In this document: positions 36,952 to 47,782 of the stretch, piece by piece
Layout of the letters: every line of letters begins with the position of its first letter
How positions within the stretch are numbered: position 1 is the stretch's first letter
The notes under the pieces: model-generated
The model's database searches: none
What the model was told of the DNA's origin: nothing
What the model saw: the letters and a program-made list of their open reading frames with translations, nothing else
Position numbers and translations under genes: made by a program
Source: Cucumis sativus
Lineage: Eukaryota > Streptophyta > Magnoliopsida > Cucurbitales > Cucurbitaceae
Length of the DNA stretch: 64,000 nucleotides
Direction: 5' to 3'
Assembly: GCF_000004075.3 (NCBI RefSeq)
Contig: NC_026659.2
Coordinates: 24,570,272-24,634,271, forward strand

Positions 36952-36987
36952 CAAGATCAACAAACTGAAATGGTACCTGCTTCTTTC

Positions 36988-37044
36988 TCTTGCTCTTGCT
37001 CTTGCTCTTGCTCTTGCACTCTATATATTTATGTGTGTGTGTGT
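36988..37044. repeat. TCTTGC hexanucleotide repeat and TATA-like region upstream of BAHD gene
   Basis: Five perfect TCTTGC units at 36988-37017 (GCAAGA on the coding strand), followed by CTATATATTTAT and a (TG)n run. On the minus strand the TATA-like ATAAATATATAG is about 30-40 bases upstream of the hexamer array, so the array probably lies in the 5' leader. Confidence 0.7.
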
Positions 37045-40000
37045 GTATATAATAATAGAAATGTGGTCTTTAGCTTGAAGCAAGTCTAATCCTTGGCTTT
37101 CAAGTGCTCCAAAGTAAACTTCCTAATTGCTTACAGCACAATGTATGTTTCTTTAACTTTGTGTTAGGTGGATATCACTACTAATTTTCAAACTTCATTC
37201 GATTACATTTCTTACAGTGCTTTGGATCATTTTTGAACATCTGTGTTTTAAAGGTAGCAAGCACTTAGAACATGATGATTGAACTAACAATGTCTTTGCA
37301 CTTACTGCTCAGATAAGCTCCCACCAGAATCCACTTTCCAAAATGGAGCATTTTATATCCTATCCATTATCCATTACTCATTAAATGACATCAGACATGG
37401 GTATTGCCAATAAAAAGGCAGGAAATTTTTGTATACTACGGTAATACCTACTACTTCTCTTCAGAATTTTACATGATATTAATTTATTATCCATTTATTT
37501 CATAGATTCTTAGGTTAAGATACTATACTTGCTATAGTTTCAAAATGTTCATTTACACTTTGAACTTCGCTTTATTTTGGTCCTCGGTGACAATTTTTGT
37601 CTCTTCATTTTCATTTTTTAAGGATCAAAATGATTATATTTTCTTAAGATTCATGAACCAAAATGGACCAAAGTTTAAAGTATAGGTACCAAAATGAATA
37701 TTTTTAAAGCACGTTCTAAAATGAACCAAAATCAAAAGTATAGAGATCGACGTAATATTTAAACCTAATTCTTAAATTTTATTTTTGTGAAAAATAATGA
37801 ACAAAGGTAGTATGAAAATTTTCTACACTATCGTAATACTAATCTTTTTCCCAAGAAAAACGCCCATTTTCCACAGATTCACGCCACTAAACTTCTGTCT
37901 ACAAATATTTTCTGTGCAGTGCTGAATGGCCCTGAATCCCACCTGGATCCAAATCTCCATATCTTCCATCCATTTGTGAGAAGATGGGTTTCATGTCACT
38001 GTTTTGATGGAGAGAGCTATCCCTATTGAGGTTGAACTGATCCAACAAGAAGAAATGAACACACAAAGGAAACAGTGGAGAAGAATGATATCTGTAGGGT
38101 CAATAATCCAGGTAAACTATGTAAGTGGAAAGTTATGTTATTGTTTTTTTTTCTTAAATGAGAGTTGTTGGTTTGGTAATAAGTGGAAACTACTCGCAAA
38201 AATGAACATCGCATAGAAAGGAGTTCTTGGTGAAAAGTGGAAATCCGAAGTACATAGATTTCACGATTGTGGTAGTCAAAATTGTCTACTAATGTGGAAT
38301 ATTTTTTTGTACTATACATTTATTGCATCTAACACTCATGTGGGGTTAACTAAATAAATTATGTATCCAAACATAACTTCTTTTTTGCCTTTAGGTGTAT
38401 GCCACTCTTTGTTTTTTAATTTTTAAGTTTCAAAATATTTCATATTTAGGCCTCTGGAGTTTTATTTTTGAGTTTCGGTTTTATATTAATCACTAGATTT
38501 CATTAACTTAATTTTATTGTTAATATGTATTATTTTAAGGTTACTATAGAATGAAGTTTTACGTTTAATTAGTGGGATGGAAATAGTGAACGTATTTGCG
38601 AAGACTAAAGTGGGTATTTATTGAAATCTAAGATTATAAATGTAAATTTTAATTATAAATATCAAATCAAAATCAAAATCAAAACTAAGGTGACCAAAAA
38701 CATTTTTTTTCTTTCCAGATTTATTTAGCTGTGAATGGAGTGTTTTTGTCTATCAAAAGCATTCTATATTTTCCCTATCAAAGCATTGTAATCCAATGGG
38801 AGCCTTGATTTCTGATTTAAATCCATTTCTTGGGAAATTGTTGGACACAACGTTCAAAATGCTATCTTCTCTTCTATGATCTTTTCCAATCTTATATATT
38901 ATATTTTAACTAATTTTCTTCATCTCTTAAATAATTCTTTTATACAAGATTACAATAGAAATCTTAATAGAATTAGGCTGGGCATAAAATAGATTTCGGT
39001 TCATCTCGTATAAAATTGTTGTATTGAAGAGTCAAATTATCATTTTTTAATGTTTTTTATACAATTTTATTTAGAATGGATCGAGATTAAAATTGTACTG
39101 AAAAGTCCAAAATTGTCAATTAGTAAGAAGATAATTCATCAACTTTTTAAGTTTTTTTCAGTACAATTTTGTCTCGAATGAACCAAGGTCATAATTTTTT
39201 TTCAAATATATCCATCTGTACGTTGGAATATTTCAACAAAACAATTGAAAAGTTAAATTTTTTTAATATTTTAAAAAAATCTAATGTTTAAACGATTCTT
39301 TTAAAGAGTACTAGTTTTACCAGACTATTAACCGTTTCTAACAATTTCTCCCATTTCTAGCATTTCAATATTTAACTCTTTTCCCTTCGAGACGATTACA
39401 TAAAAACCCAAAAGAACTAAACATTACGAAAAAATTGGCTCATGAAAGTTAAGAAATTTGTCCTCAGGCTTACATCATCATCGATGAAAATCATTAAATT
39501 ACTTATTTTTCTTTTTCTCTTGATGAAATCTTTGTTTTTTTTCTTTTCCTTTCCTCTTCTTTATCTTTCTTGAGCTTTGCCTCCCCCGTTGATCACATTC
39601 CTCCTTGCTCTCACGACATCTCTTCCATTTCAGCACCTCAGTGTTGTCATTGCTTCTCTTCACGAGATTGCGTTGCAGAGGGTCTCTTCTTCATGAGTCA
39701 AATCTATCTCTGTTGTTCACTCAAGTTTTCAATATCGACGTGTTTGTATTGGAGTCTGAGACTCAAACGAGAGAGAGAGAAGAGAGAAAAGAGAAGAGCA
39801 GAGTGAAAGAGCAAGAACATTAACGCAAGAAAGTGAGAGGATCAATCTACGTTTACGAAGTTTCATTTTGGCAATTTCTCCCAGATATAATGCAAGCGAG
39901 AAAAGAAAAAGTATGACATGTCTTGTTTTAGGCTCAAAATTTGAGTACTGAATCCTAAATAAGACACTATCAATGTGTGGCAAAAGTGTGTGTTTGTGTA

Positions 40001-40114
40001 TATTAAAAAGTTCACCAAAATTTAATTCGGTAATCATTACCCAAACATGAAGATGCAACAACGATGTTTCGTGTTGACCAGGCAACGGAAAAACATGGAA
40101 GGAGAAGGGAGAGA
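37045..40114. other. Intergenic region between BAHD gene and MIR408
   Basis: AT-rich, no firm gene. Near 38008-38100 a short plus-strand frame (starting MERAIPIEVELIQQEE) ends at a good donor ATCCAG/GTAAAC and looks exon-like but has no partner exon. At 38994-39191 there is an imperfect inverted repeat built on CGGTTCATCTCG...ATTTTGTCTCGAATGAACC. A pyrimidine-rich stretch spans 39480-39660. Confidence 0.5.
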
Positions 40115-40271
40115 GTACTTCCACCAAATCCCCCATTATATAGAGAGTACAAGTACTTCTTGCACATGCAGTACAACCATGAGTTGAAATTGGAGTTAGC
40201 CAAATAACTGTACTGTGTACTACATTCATGTATAGAGGGGAGAGTTGTACTTAGCACAATGTAGAATGTAC
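40115..40271 (+). promoter_or_regulatory. Cluster of eight GTAC copper-response cores upstream of MIR408
   Basis: GTAC occurs at 40115, 40147, 40153, 40171, 40210, 40217, 40247 and 40268, eight sites in 157 bp where chance would give fewer than one. GTAC is the core bound by the SPL7 copper-status regulator in plants, and MIR408 is a known SPL7 target (established knowledge). TATA-like sequences are TTATATAG near 40136 and TATTTAAG near 40315; the second fits better with the sites being upstream. Confidence 0.8.
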
Positions 40272-40423
40272 TGAAACACAAGTCTTAGCTAGGGCTAGGC
40301 TATGCAGGTGCCTATTATTTAAGCCTGATATTCTCCAATGACCATGGAAATCCTTCAAACACACAGCACACAACAATGGTAAGTAGATCAATTTGGGGTT
40401 TGGGGTTTGGGGGTTGGGGGAGA

Positions 40424-40560
40424 AAGAGCAGCGGGGAACAGACAGAGCATGAATGGAGTCCTCAACAGACTTAAAATCAAATCAACACAAACCTTTATAT
40501 CTTACTGTTGTGCCTCTACTCATGCACTGCCTCTTCCCTGGCTGCCCCTTATTTTTCTAT
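40424..40560 (+). ncRNA. MIR408: MIR408 precursor hairpin
   Basis: Mature miR408-3p is present exactly as the conserved 21-mer at 40522-40542 (ATGCACTGCCTCTTCC then CTGGC). The opposite arm has the star-like sequence CGGGGAACAGACAGAGCATG at 40432-40451. The two arms pair GCAGC/GCTGC, GGGAA/TTCCC and GCATGA/TCATGC with one small bulge and about three mismatches, separated by a loop of roughly 70 nt. The lower stem continues as GGGTTGGGGGAGA against TCTCCATCCCC. miR408 directs cleavage of plantacyanin and laccase mRNAs to spare copper (established knowledge). The gene is not within any coding unit and its upstream GTAC cluster fits copper-deficiency induction. Confidence 0.93.
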
Positions 40561-40980
40561 CTCCATCCCCTTGTATCTAGATTTCTTTGCTTCTCTTTTC
40601 CTTTTAACTTTTGTTATCTATTTTAGGTAAGATTACCATTTTGTTAGTCCCCTATACTTGAAAGTATTAAGAACTAAAATGATAAGTTTAACCTTTGTTT
40701 TAACTTCCAACAAAGTTTTGCCTTTTTCAGGATCAGGATGACTTCTCCGACGAATTCAAAACTCCTGTTTACAGCTCTATCAATTCTACTACTACGACAT
40801 ACTACTAATCATTGTAAAATAAATGAAATTTAATCCCTTCAAAATTGTATTGTGTGTAACCCCCACCACGTTCTACTTGTGTTGTACTTCTATAAGAAAC
40901 AAATTTTTTTCTTGTTTTACCTGAATCAAATGCAAAGTGGGGAGATCTTATTGATGCAATGCTTCTCCTCTTCACTACCA
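40561..40980. other. MIR408 3' flank and RF1 3' flank
   Basis: Short spacer between the convergent MIR408 transcript and the release-factor gene. Low complexity T-rich; the RF1 polyadenylation region is presumably here. No other feature recognised. Confidence 0.6.
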
Positions 40981-43900
40981 CTACGAAGAAGAAGAAGAAG
41001 TGAAGGATGCAATTGCATCCATTTCCTGTTGCAATAACAGAGCGTCCACGAATATATCCAGATTCTCCCCCTGCATTACCTCCTCAATTGAGTGGTCGGT
41101 AATGCCTACTCGATGATCTGTTACCCGCCCCTGCGGAAAGTTGTATGTGCGGATGCGTTCCGATCTGTCCCCACTACCAATCTGTATTGCATCATCATTT
41201 TAACATAAAAATCACTAGGATTATGTTTATAATCATTCAATACTTTTTGGACTACTAAAATCTTACCTGTTCTGATCGAAGTTTCGATCGACTGCTCTGG
41301 ATTCTACGTCGTTCCATTTCGTATAGCTTTGCACATATTAATTTAAGCGCCTTTGCTTTGTTCTGTCCCAAACCAAACAAAACAGAATCGAGTTCAAACC
41401 AAACAGAACTATCGCAACAAAATCATATAAGCAATAGAAACATCATTGTTCCTATCCTACCATATGTTGGGATCGCTCGTCTTGTATGGTCACAGTCAAC
41501 CCAGTTGGAACGTGAATCACTCTAACAGCACTATTTGTGGTATTTGCATGCTGACCTCCTGAACCGCCTGATCTGAACGTATCTATTCTTAGGTCCTCGT
41601 TCTTCAACTCTACATCTACCTGCACATTACCTCAACAATATCACCACCCAAAACTAGAACCATAATCAATTCTTACTCTGGATATATTCATTTTCTAGGA
41701 AGAAAATGGCTTGGGTTGGACCTCGTCTGCTTGAGGGAGAATGGCTACAGAAATAGCACTCGTGTGAACTCGTCCAGCTTTCTCTGTCACAGGAACTCGC
41801 TGCTCAAGGAAGACAACGGTTTATCAAGATCCCATTGTAGCCGTTGGTAAATATTGAATAATGCTAAAAGGCTAATGACATGCATGTCAACAAAACCTGT
41901 ACTCGGTGAATTCCACTCTCAAATTTAAGTCTTCCATACACCCCAGCACCTGATATCGCAGCAATGGCTTCCTGCGATAAACGATGATAAAGATACAAGA
42001 TATTTACTTCAAATGAAATTAAAATTTGCTAATGATATCACCTTATATCCTTTTAGATCTGATTCTGTTATGTCTACCACCTCAAACTTCCAGCCTTTCT
42101 TCTGTGCGTATCTCTCATACCTATTTTGATCCACAAGAAATAATCTTTCAGGAACGAGTGGAATGATAATTAGAACAAGTGATACTGAACATACTATGTA
42201 ACTCTCACTCACATTTTGAATATATCCATGGCAAACAAAGAAGCTTCATCTCCACCAGTTCCTGGCAACTCTTTCTATTAGCTATAGCTGTCAGACATAG
42301 GAAACAAAGAAAAGAAGAACCAGAAACAATGATGGCTACGTTCGGTAATATGCACCACCATGACCTACCTGCTCTCACCTCCAGGATGGAATCCCTCTCA
42401 TCAGCATCATCTCTGGGAAGTAATGACTTGAGCAAGAACTGCTGTAATCTTTTCTCTTCTTCAACTGCTTGTTCCAATTCCTCGGTAGCCATATCAAACA
42501 TATCTCTATCCTCTGAGGATTCCTCCATCAGCGTTCTCAAACCATTAATTTCCTACAGCAAGAACACAATCATAAAGATTTTTTTTATCTCCTTCTATAA
42601 ATATTACAACCACACACTGTTCATTGGGGTAACGACTGCCTCGAAGACAGCCCACTTTCAAGAATTCCAATAGGCGTCTGGAATCCAAACAAATAGGGTG
42701 TATTGGTATAATTGTGACAGAACAGCATGAAAATGGATTATCTTTGCACCTAAAGGAAATAACCCAGTCATTTGTTCACCATTTCAGAGGTAACATCATA
42801 AGCAGTTCGTAATGTAAAGAAAGACAATATCCAATTTGTTGACGGTACTCCATACCTTCTGTTTAGACCTCAACTCAGTTATTAGATTCATCGTATCTCT
42901 GAGTTTTTTAAGCTCCTTGTTAGCCTTTGCGTACTCGGCTGGTGGGGCTTCTGGCTATCTTCAAATAATACCATGAACATAGCAAATTAAGGTCTAAAAT
43001 TAAAAGAGAAAGGAGTAAAAGATAAGAGTAGGAAGGGTGAGAAGATTTTAATTATTCGTTTAATTTACTTTATTGTTTTTCTTTTGTGATGAGAAACAAA
43101 ATTATAAGATTTATTAAGAGAGACAACTTGTACTAAGAGATAGCTAAGAAAACTATGTTATAAAAAATCCAGCTATAAGATTCTTTTTTCCTGGAGCATA
43201 GCCAATGATTTTCTTTAATCCAAATTGCCCAAAAGAAAGCTATAACCATGTTTATCCAAATTATTTTTTATCCTTATAGAAAGGATGTCCTGGGAGAGTG
43301 GATGAGAGGAAACCTTTGGTATGGTGTGGTAAAGCCACTGACCAACCAAAGAAAGAGATCATATCATCCCAAAAGTCTGGAAGCTGTGACCTTAAGATTC
43401 AGCTTCATTCATGCATAGAACCAAGATTGATAAATATGGCATACGGTGCTGCAAGGGGTCTTAGACATTGAAAACATTATGACCTAGCTCCCAAAGAAAT
43501 AGTTTTACCTTCTTTGAAGATGGATCAATCCAAATGGAATACGATAAAAAGGTTGTTTCTAGAGAGCAATGATACATTTAAGCCAAGGAAAGATTTGGTA
43601 AGGAATCTATGTATTTTCCCAAATGTGTGTGATATATGGCTTCTATCTCATTCAATTTGTCGCATAGCTTTGAATATATTAACTAAACCTTTTTTTTTTT
43701 TTTTTTTGCAGCGATGACTAAAAACTAAATTTTCGAAGCTGAAGCATAAAAATTTGAGAATAAGCGGTACCCGATTGATTATATTTAGAAGAAAAGTGTT
43801 TCTGAGCTCAATAGCCGTCAACCTTTGTTCCATTATCTTGATAAGCTCCATTGATAGCTGCTGCGATTGAACTTCCCCTATTTTAAACAAATTTGAAGAA

Positions 43901-44168
43901 ATCCTTAGATTATAACAGACTAAGCATCGAATAATACACTCAAACATTCCAAACAAAAGGCAACCGCCAATAACAATACAATTTCATAATTCAAAGTGAA
44001 AGAAGATAAAGAACCTTTAGAATAGAAACGGAGAGATAGAGAAGAAAGAGGATCAGATGGTAATGAAAGTAACGGATTTTTAGTAATGCCTGAAGAATCA
44101 TTGCGGCAGTGTAGGGCAAGTGTTCGGACTTGTTCAACAAGCCGTATAGTTCCTCGATTGATTCTCAT
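40981..44168 (-). CDS. Organellar peptide chain release factor 1 (RF1), probably mitochondrial
   Basis: Class-I release factor that reads UAA/UAG and triggers peptide release on organellar ribosomes. Eleven exons: 44015-44168, 43771-43877, 42856-42954, 42369-42552, 42213-42261, 42042-42120, 41897-41971, 41722-41799, 41461-41619, 41267-41362, 40981-41181; 426 residues. The N terminus ([21 protein letters not shown]) is Arg-rich without acidic residues for the first ~20, as in a mitochondrial presequence. Then the helical domain, the RF1 codon-reading motif PVT (about 252-254, a PxT variant of the bacterial PAT), the catalytic GGQ (about 296-298, within [10 protein letters not shown]) and the [19 protein letters not shown] block. 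C terminus is a Ser run encoded by a TTC/TCT repeat. The exon at 42213-42261 supplies [10 protein letters not shown]. The second intron contains a decayed LINE fragment. Organelle choice is inferred from the presequence and similarity to AtPRF-type mitochondrial proteins. Confidence 0.9.
43140..43560 (-). mobile_element. Decayed LINE (L1-type) reverse-transcriptase C-terminal fragment
   Basis: In the RF1 intron between exons 43771-43877 and 42856-42954. The minus strand, read in shifting frames, gives [18 protein letters not shown], then [19 protein letters not shown], then [16 protein letters not shown]. This succession is the zinc-binding region (zf-RVT) found after the reverse transcriptase of plant LINE ORF2. 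Stop codons and at least two frameshifts show it is dead. It lies in the same orientation as RF1. Confidence 0.65.
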
Positions 44169-45099
44169 AATGCAATCTTCTCTATCGAGTCTGTAGTGAT
44201 TGGTAGTAATAATAAATTAATCACAAAATTGAGAAAGAAAAGTTGAGAAGAAGGCTGAAGGCAAAGGCAGAGAGAGAAAGGAAAGAGAAGAATGATGAGG
44301 TTCTTCGGCTCCGGTACGGCTGTCTGGAATCGGGGAAGATAGGAGGAAAGCTAAAATATGGACGCCGGGAAATGGTGTATTAACTCTTCGCGTTCTTCTA
44401 CGGACGCCCCCGCCAAATGAAAAATGACCTACACCTTACGATGGCGTGGAAGGAAACTTTGTATCTTCTCAATATAATTTGCTATTTTCTACTATTCATT
44501 CTTAACTCTAAAATTGTTATTCATACTCAGATTTGTAGGAATGATCCAAAAATTGGACTCAAAATGTCAATTGTGTTGATTTTAAAAAATGAAAAACAAG
44601 AAAAGGAAGAATTGTATAAGTTTATAGGTTAGAATGATGTGTTTAAGTATAATATTATAATTAATGTTTCAAGTAATTCTTCACTTTTTTTGTCAGTAAG
44701 CCTAATAATCTTCTAAAAGTTAAACGAGTATTAGGTGTATGTTATTCTCTCACTAAATTTAATTTGTGAAAATCATCATCTTGACATTTATTGTTCTATA
44801 CAATGTTTACAATTTTATTTCATAATCGAGAAAATGATACTCCTTACCCATAGTAGTTTTCATATGTAGCTTTTAAACTTGTTTGTGATCATTTTTTTAA
44901 CATTAGCTATCACTCTTTTTATAATAGTTTCTTTTGGGCTTGTTAATATTGGGTTTTGGGCCCAACAGAAGGCATGTCATTGGGCTATGGACGGAGGTCC
45001 GTTTGGACCCTCCCAGTGTTATTCGTTATTCTTTGAGATTTTTAAGGCGGGAGCTAAGCTGGACGTGGAAGAATGGGAAGCCACGGAGAAATTTGAGAA
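44169..45099. promoter_or_regulatory. Bidirectional promoter region between RF1 and the J-protein gene
   Basis: About 930 bp separates the divergent start codons. On the J-protein side TGGGCT/TGGGCC site-II-type elements sit at 44935-44940, 44957-44962 (inside the palindrome TTGGGCCCAA) and 44981-44986. Such elements are common in promoters of plant nuclear genes for mitochondrial and translational proteins (established knowledge). No separate gene is seen. Confidence 0.5.
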
Positions 45100-47031
45100 A
45101 TGCAGGGCGACGAAGCCAGAACCTTGCTTGGGTTCTCTCCTGGTTCCCGTCCGTCTTCTTCCCAGGTGCAGCTTCTGCATTTACTATTCACTTCAATTCT
45201 GATCTCCAACCCTAAGTATGGATTGATTTTTCTGATCGCCAATTGCAGGTTAAAGAAGCTTACAAGAGGATGGTGTGGGATACTCATCCTGACCTCTTCC
45301 CTGCTCATCAAAAGCCTCAGGCCGAGTCTAAATTCAAACTGGTAAACATTTTATTTGGGCAATTTTCCTATGAAGCCGTATTGTTTTTACTTTTCATCAC
45401 AAGTTTAGGACTGATTTTGAAATGGTTCAAGTCAATGTTCAAGATACACATTTCATCACTCAAAATGTTGGTTTGAATGGTTTCCGATTCCGCTTTGTTC
45501 GAACTCAATGGATTTTGGCTTTTTGCCCACTTTTTAAAACTTACGAATTTTGATATTAGCCAACATTATCAAAGGAAGAATGCTGAACTATACATTTCTA
45601 TGTAATCGCTTTTGCCCTTTTTTTTACAACTCATTAAGTGCTGAATCATAAGTTCATGTGTCAAATATTTCCTTTTCATAAGAAGGGAAAATATTTGGTT
45701 TGTTTGTTTCTCTTTGAAACTGATGAGGGTACATGGAGATTGATACCCAAGTATTGCCCTTGTAAAAAAAAAACCTTTTAGCTATTTGGAGAGCTGGAAT
45801 GTAATCAAAGATGTGTTGGAAAGCTTGAGTAATAAAAAATGGAAAGGAAATGAGATGATAGTGAGAGAGAGGTTGGATTGACCCAAAAGGTTTGATCCAT
45901 GAGTTTTGGATTATCTTATATTACAAACTCATTTTATTACAAGTGGCAAACACCCTTGGTTTTCTCGTAGAGGTATCATTATAGGCTATTAAGGATCATA
46001 GTGGTCGAATGTGTCATGGGGTTGCTAGAGTGTCGGCCTCAGATGTGAGGGTCGCCAGAAAGCAACAAGAGCTATCAGAGCATTGGATGTGAAGGTGAGC
46101 ATTGTAGAGATAAGAGAGCGAGAGGAGATCTGAGATGGGTGAGCGTCTGAAGTGTTGTCAAGGAGAGTGAAAGAGAGGAGATGTGACGTTGGAGAGGAGA
46201 GAGCGCGAGAGACCTAATTGCTTGTGATGTTCCATTTTGGTATTTTCATCCTGAAAAAATCTTAAAATTTTAAAACGGTAAAATCTCGTATGATTATTCT
46301 AAACACTACAATTGTTCTTTTATAAAACTAATGGTGAATCTGTTTTTTAATTATTACAATGCCTTCTTTTTGCAACTCCATATAGTTAACATTTTGTTAT
46401 CTGAAAATATATGGCATGTGCTGCAGATTTCCGAAGCTTATTCATGCCTTCTATCCGGTAATTCTCTACTACTAGTCATAGCACACAGATTTTAAACCCG
46501 GTGTGAATTGACTTTTTAAGTGTTTGTGTACACTTTTTTTGCACTTGTAAACATTTATCTAAACACTTAGAAAATCAATCAAAATACACCATAAATCTCA
46601 TAAACTGCAAAAAACTAATACCAAATTTGTGAATAATCTAAATAGCTTACTCCTTACAGGTTCCAGAAATGGAGATTCACATTCAGGTAATGCATAAACA
46701 AATCCTTCTTAGTTCTCCTGTTAGTCCATTCTAGGGTATGATTTGATGAGACGTTCTGGACAGCTACATATGAAAGAGTTGTTAGAAGGGGAGTTCCTGT
46801 TTCACATGGAGGAAGAAGAAACCATGCTTTAATCAAACTTCCATTTCTGTTACTCATTCTGGGGACTGTGTCACTGGGAGGACTAAATGTTTCGAGGTCA
46901 GTTTTAAGCATCAACATGGTATGATATATAATAGAATTCTATGGTTTGTTTTAAGGAGTTAGATTGCATTATTCAGGGCTTACAAGAAGCAGAAGGAAAC
47001 GTATCCTTCTCACAATCCTTTTCTTCCTTGA
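45100..47031 (+). CDS. Small membrane-anchored DnaJ-domain protein
   Basis: J-domain co-chaperone of 134 residues. Exons 45100-45165, 45249-45341, 46427-46457, 46660-46686, 46764-46896, 46977-47031; all junctions are GT-AG and the sum is in frame. The N terminus MQGDEARTLLGFSPGSRPSSSQ is the J-domain helix I region, and YKRMVWDTHPDLFPAH carries the HPD tripeptide (about 35-37) needed to stimulate Hsp70. The J domain is followed by a basic segment and one hydrophobic helix (about 95-115, LIKLPFLLLILGTVSLGGLNV without charges after the first Lys), then a short polar tail ending NPFLP. The tail suggests a C-terminal membrane anchor with the J domain facing the cytosol or matrix; the membrane is not known. 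It resembles single-TM plant J proteins of unassigned role. Starts at the ATG in front of the J domain. Confidence 0.85.
45770..46260. other. Repeat-like insert in J-protein intron 2
   Basis: The 1.08-kb intron 45342-46426 contains a purine-rich tract (about 46020-46210, many GAGAG and GTGAG words) quite unlike its AT-rich surroundings. It looks like inserted repeat DNA, but no terminal repeats or coding motif could be identified. Confidence 0.35.
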
Positions 47032-47782
47032 GGCCAAGAATGATGTAAAAAGCAAAAGTTTCTGAGGTTATGTCCTTTGTTTGTGCTATCGGAAGGAACA
47101 AGAAAGACAATGATGGTTGCGAAGTTACATGGCCCAAGTTAGTTGAGTGTAAATTTGTTAGGGCTTTCTACACATATACATATAGCATATATATTACTTA
47201 TAATTCGAGTGTCGATTATTTTACTTTAGTTTGGAAAGAAAATAAAAGTAAAATTTACTTAAAGTTGTATTGATTGTGCTAATTGAGAAATACAAAATAA
47301 ACTAATATTGATTGCAGCCAAATAATACAATATTCTAAATCTTTTAAAAGGGATTTAAAATATCTTAAATGACAAAAAAATCAAATCAAATCAAAATATG
47401 AAAATGACATTGATGAGAAAAGAACTAAATAATTTATAAGTTCAAAATAACAATGAATATTAAACTGGTCTAAAGCTAAAAATTTCAACAAAAATAATTC
47501 AAAATCTAATGCATTTCATAAACATATGGTGTACAAAATATTTTTATTCCGTGTAAGAATCTTATAATACAAAGTCAAAATTGGCATGCCGCCAACAGAA
47601 TATTGCTCTATTAGCGACTTATACACAAACCTAACAAGAGTTAAATTGACTGAACTCTCATTGTTCAATTCAATACGTATGGGTGAACGATATACTCAAC
47701 TCAAGGCCAGCCAAAGGTTGCTTCCTCTATGATACAAAATAACTGATGTGATGCCTATGGTAGTCGAGAGTTTATCATAAAA
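47032..47782. other. Intergenic spacer between convergent J-protein and NTMC2T5 genes
   Basis: 750 bp of AT-rich sequence holding the 3'UTRs of both converging genes. No gene or structured element recognised. Confidence 0.6.

Noticed and set aside
36952-36963. Upstream TTG start for the BAHD gene (four extra residues)
   Set aside because: Not an AUG; the first ATG at 36951 gives the normal family N terminus.
39570-39830. Plus-strand frames near 39.6-39.8 kb
   Set aside because: Pyrimidine/purine-skewed low-complexity sequence, no family match and no splice support.
44879-45215. Longer plus-strand frames overlapping the J-protein first exon
   Set aside because: Different frame from the J domain; they run through promoter site-II elements.
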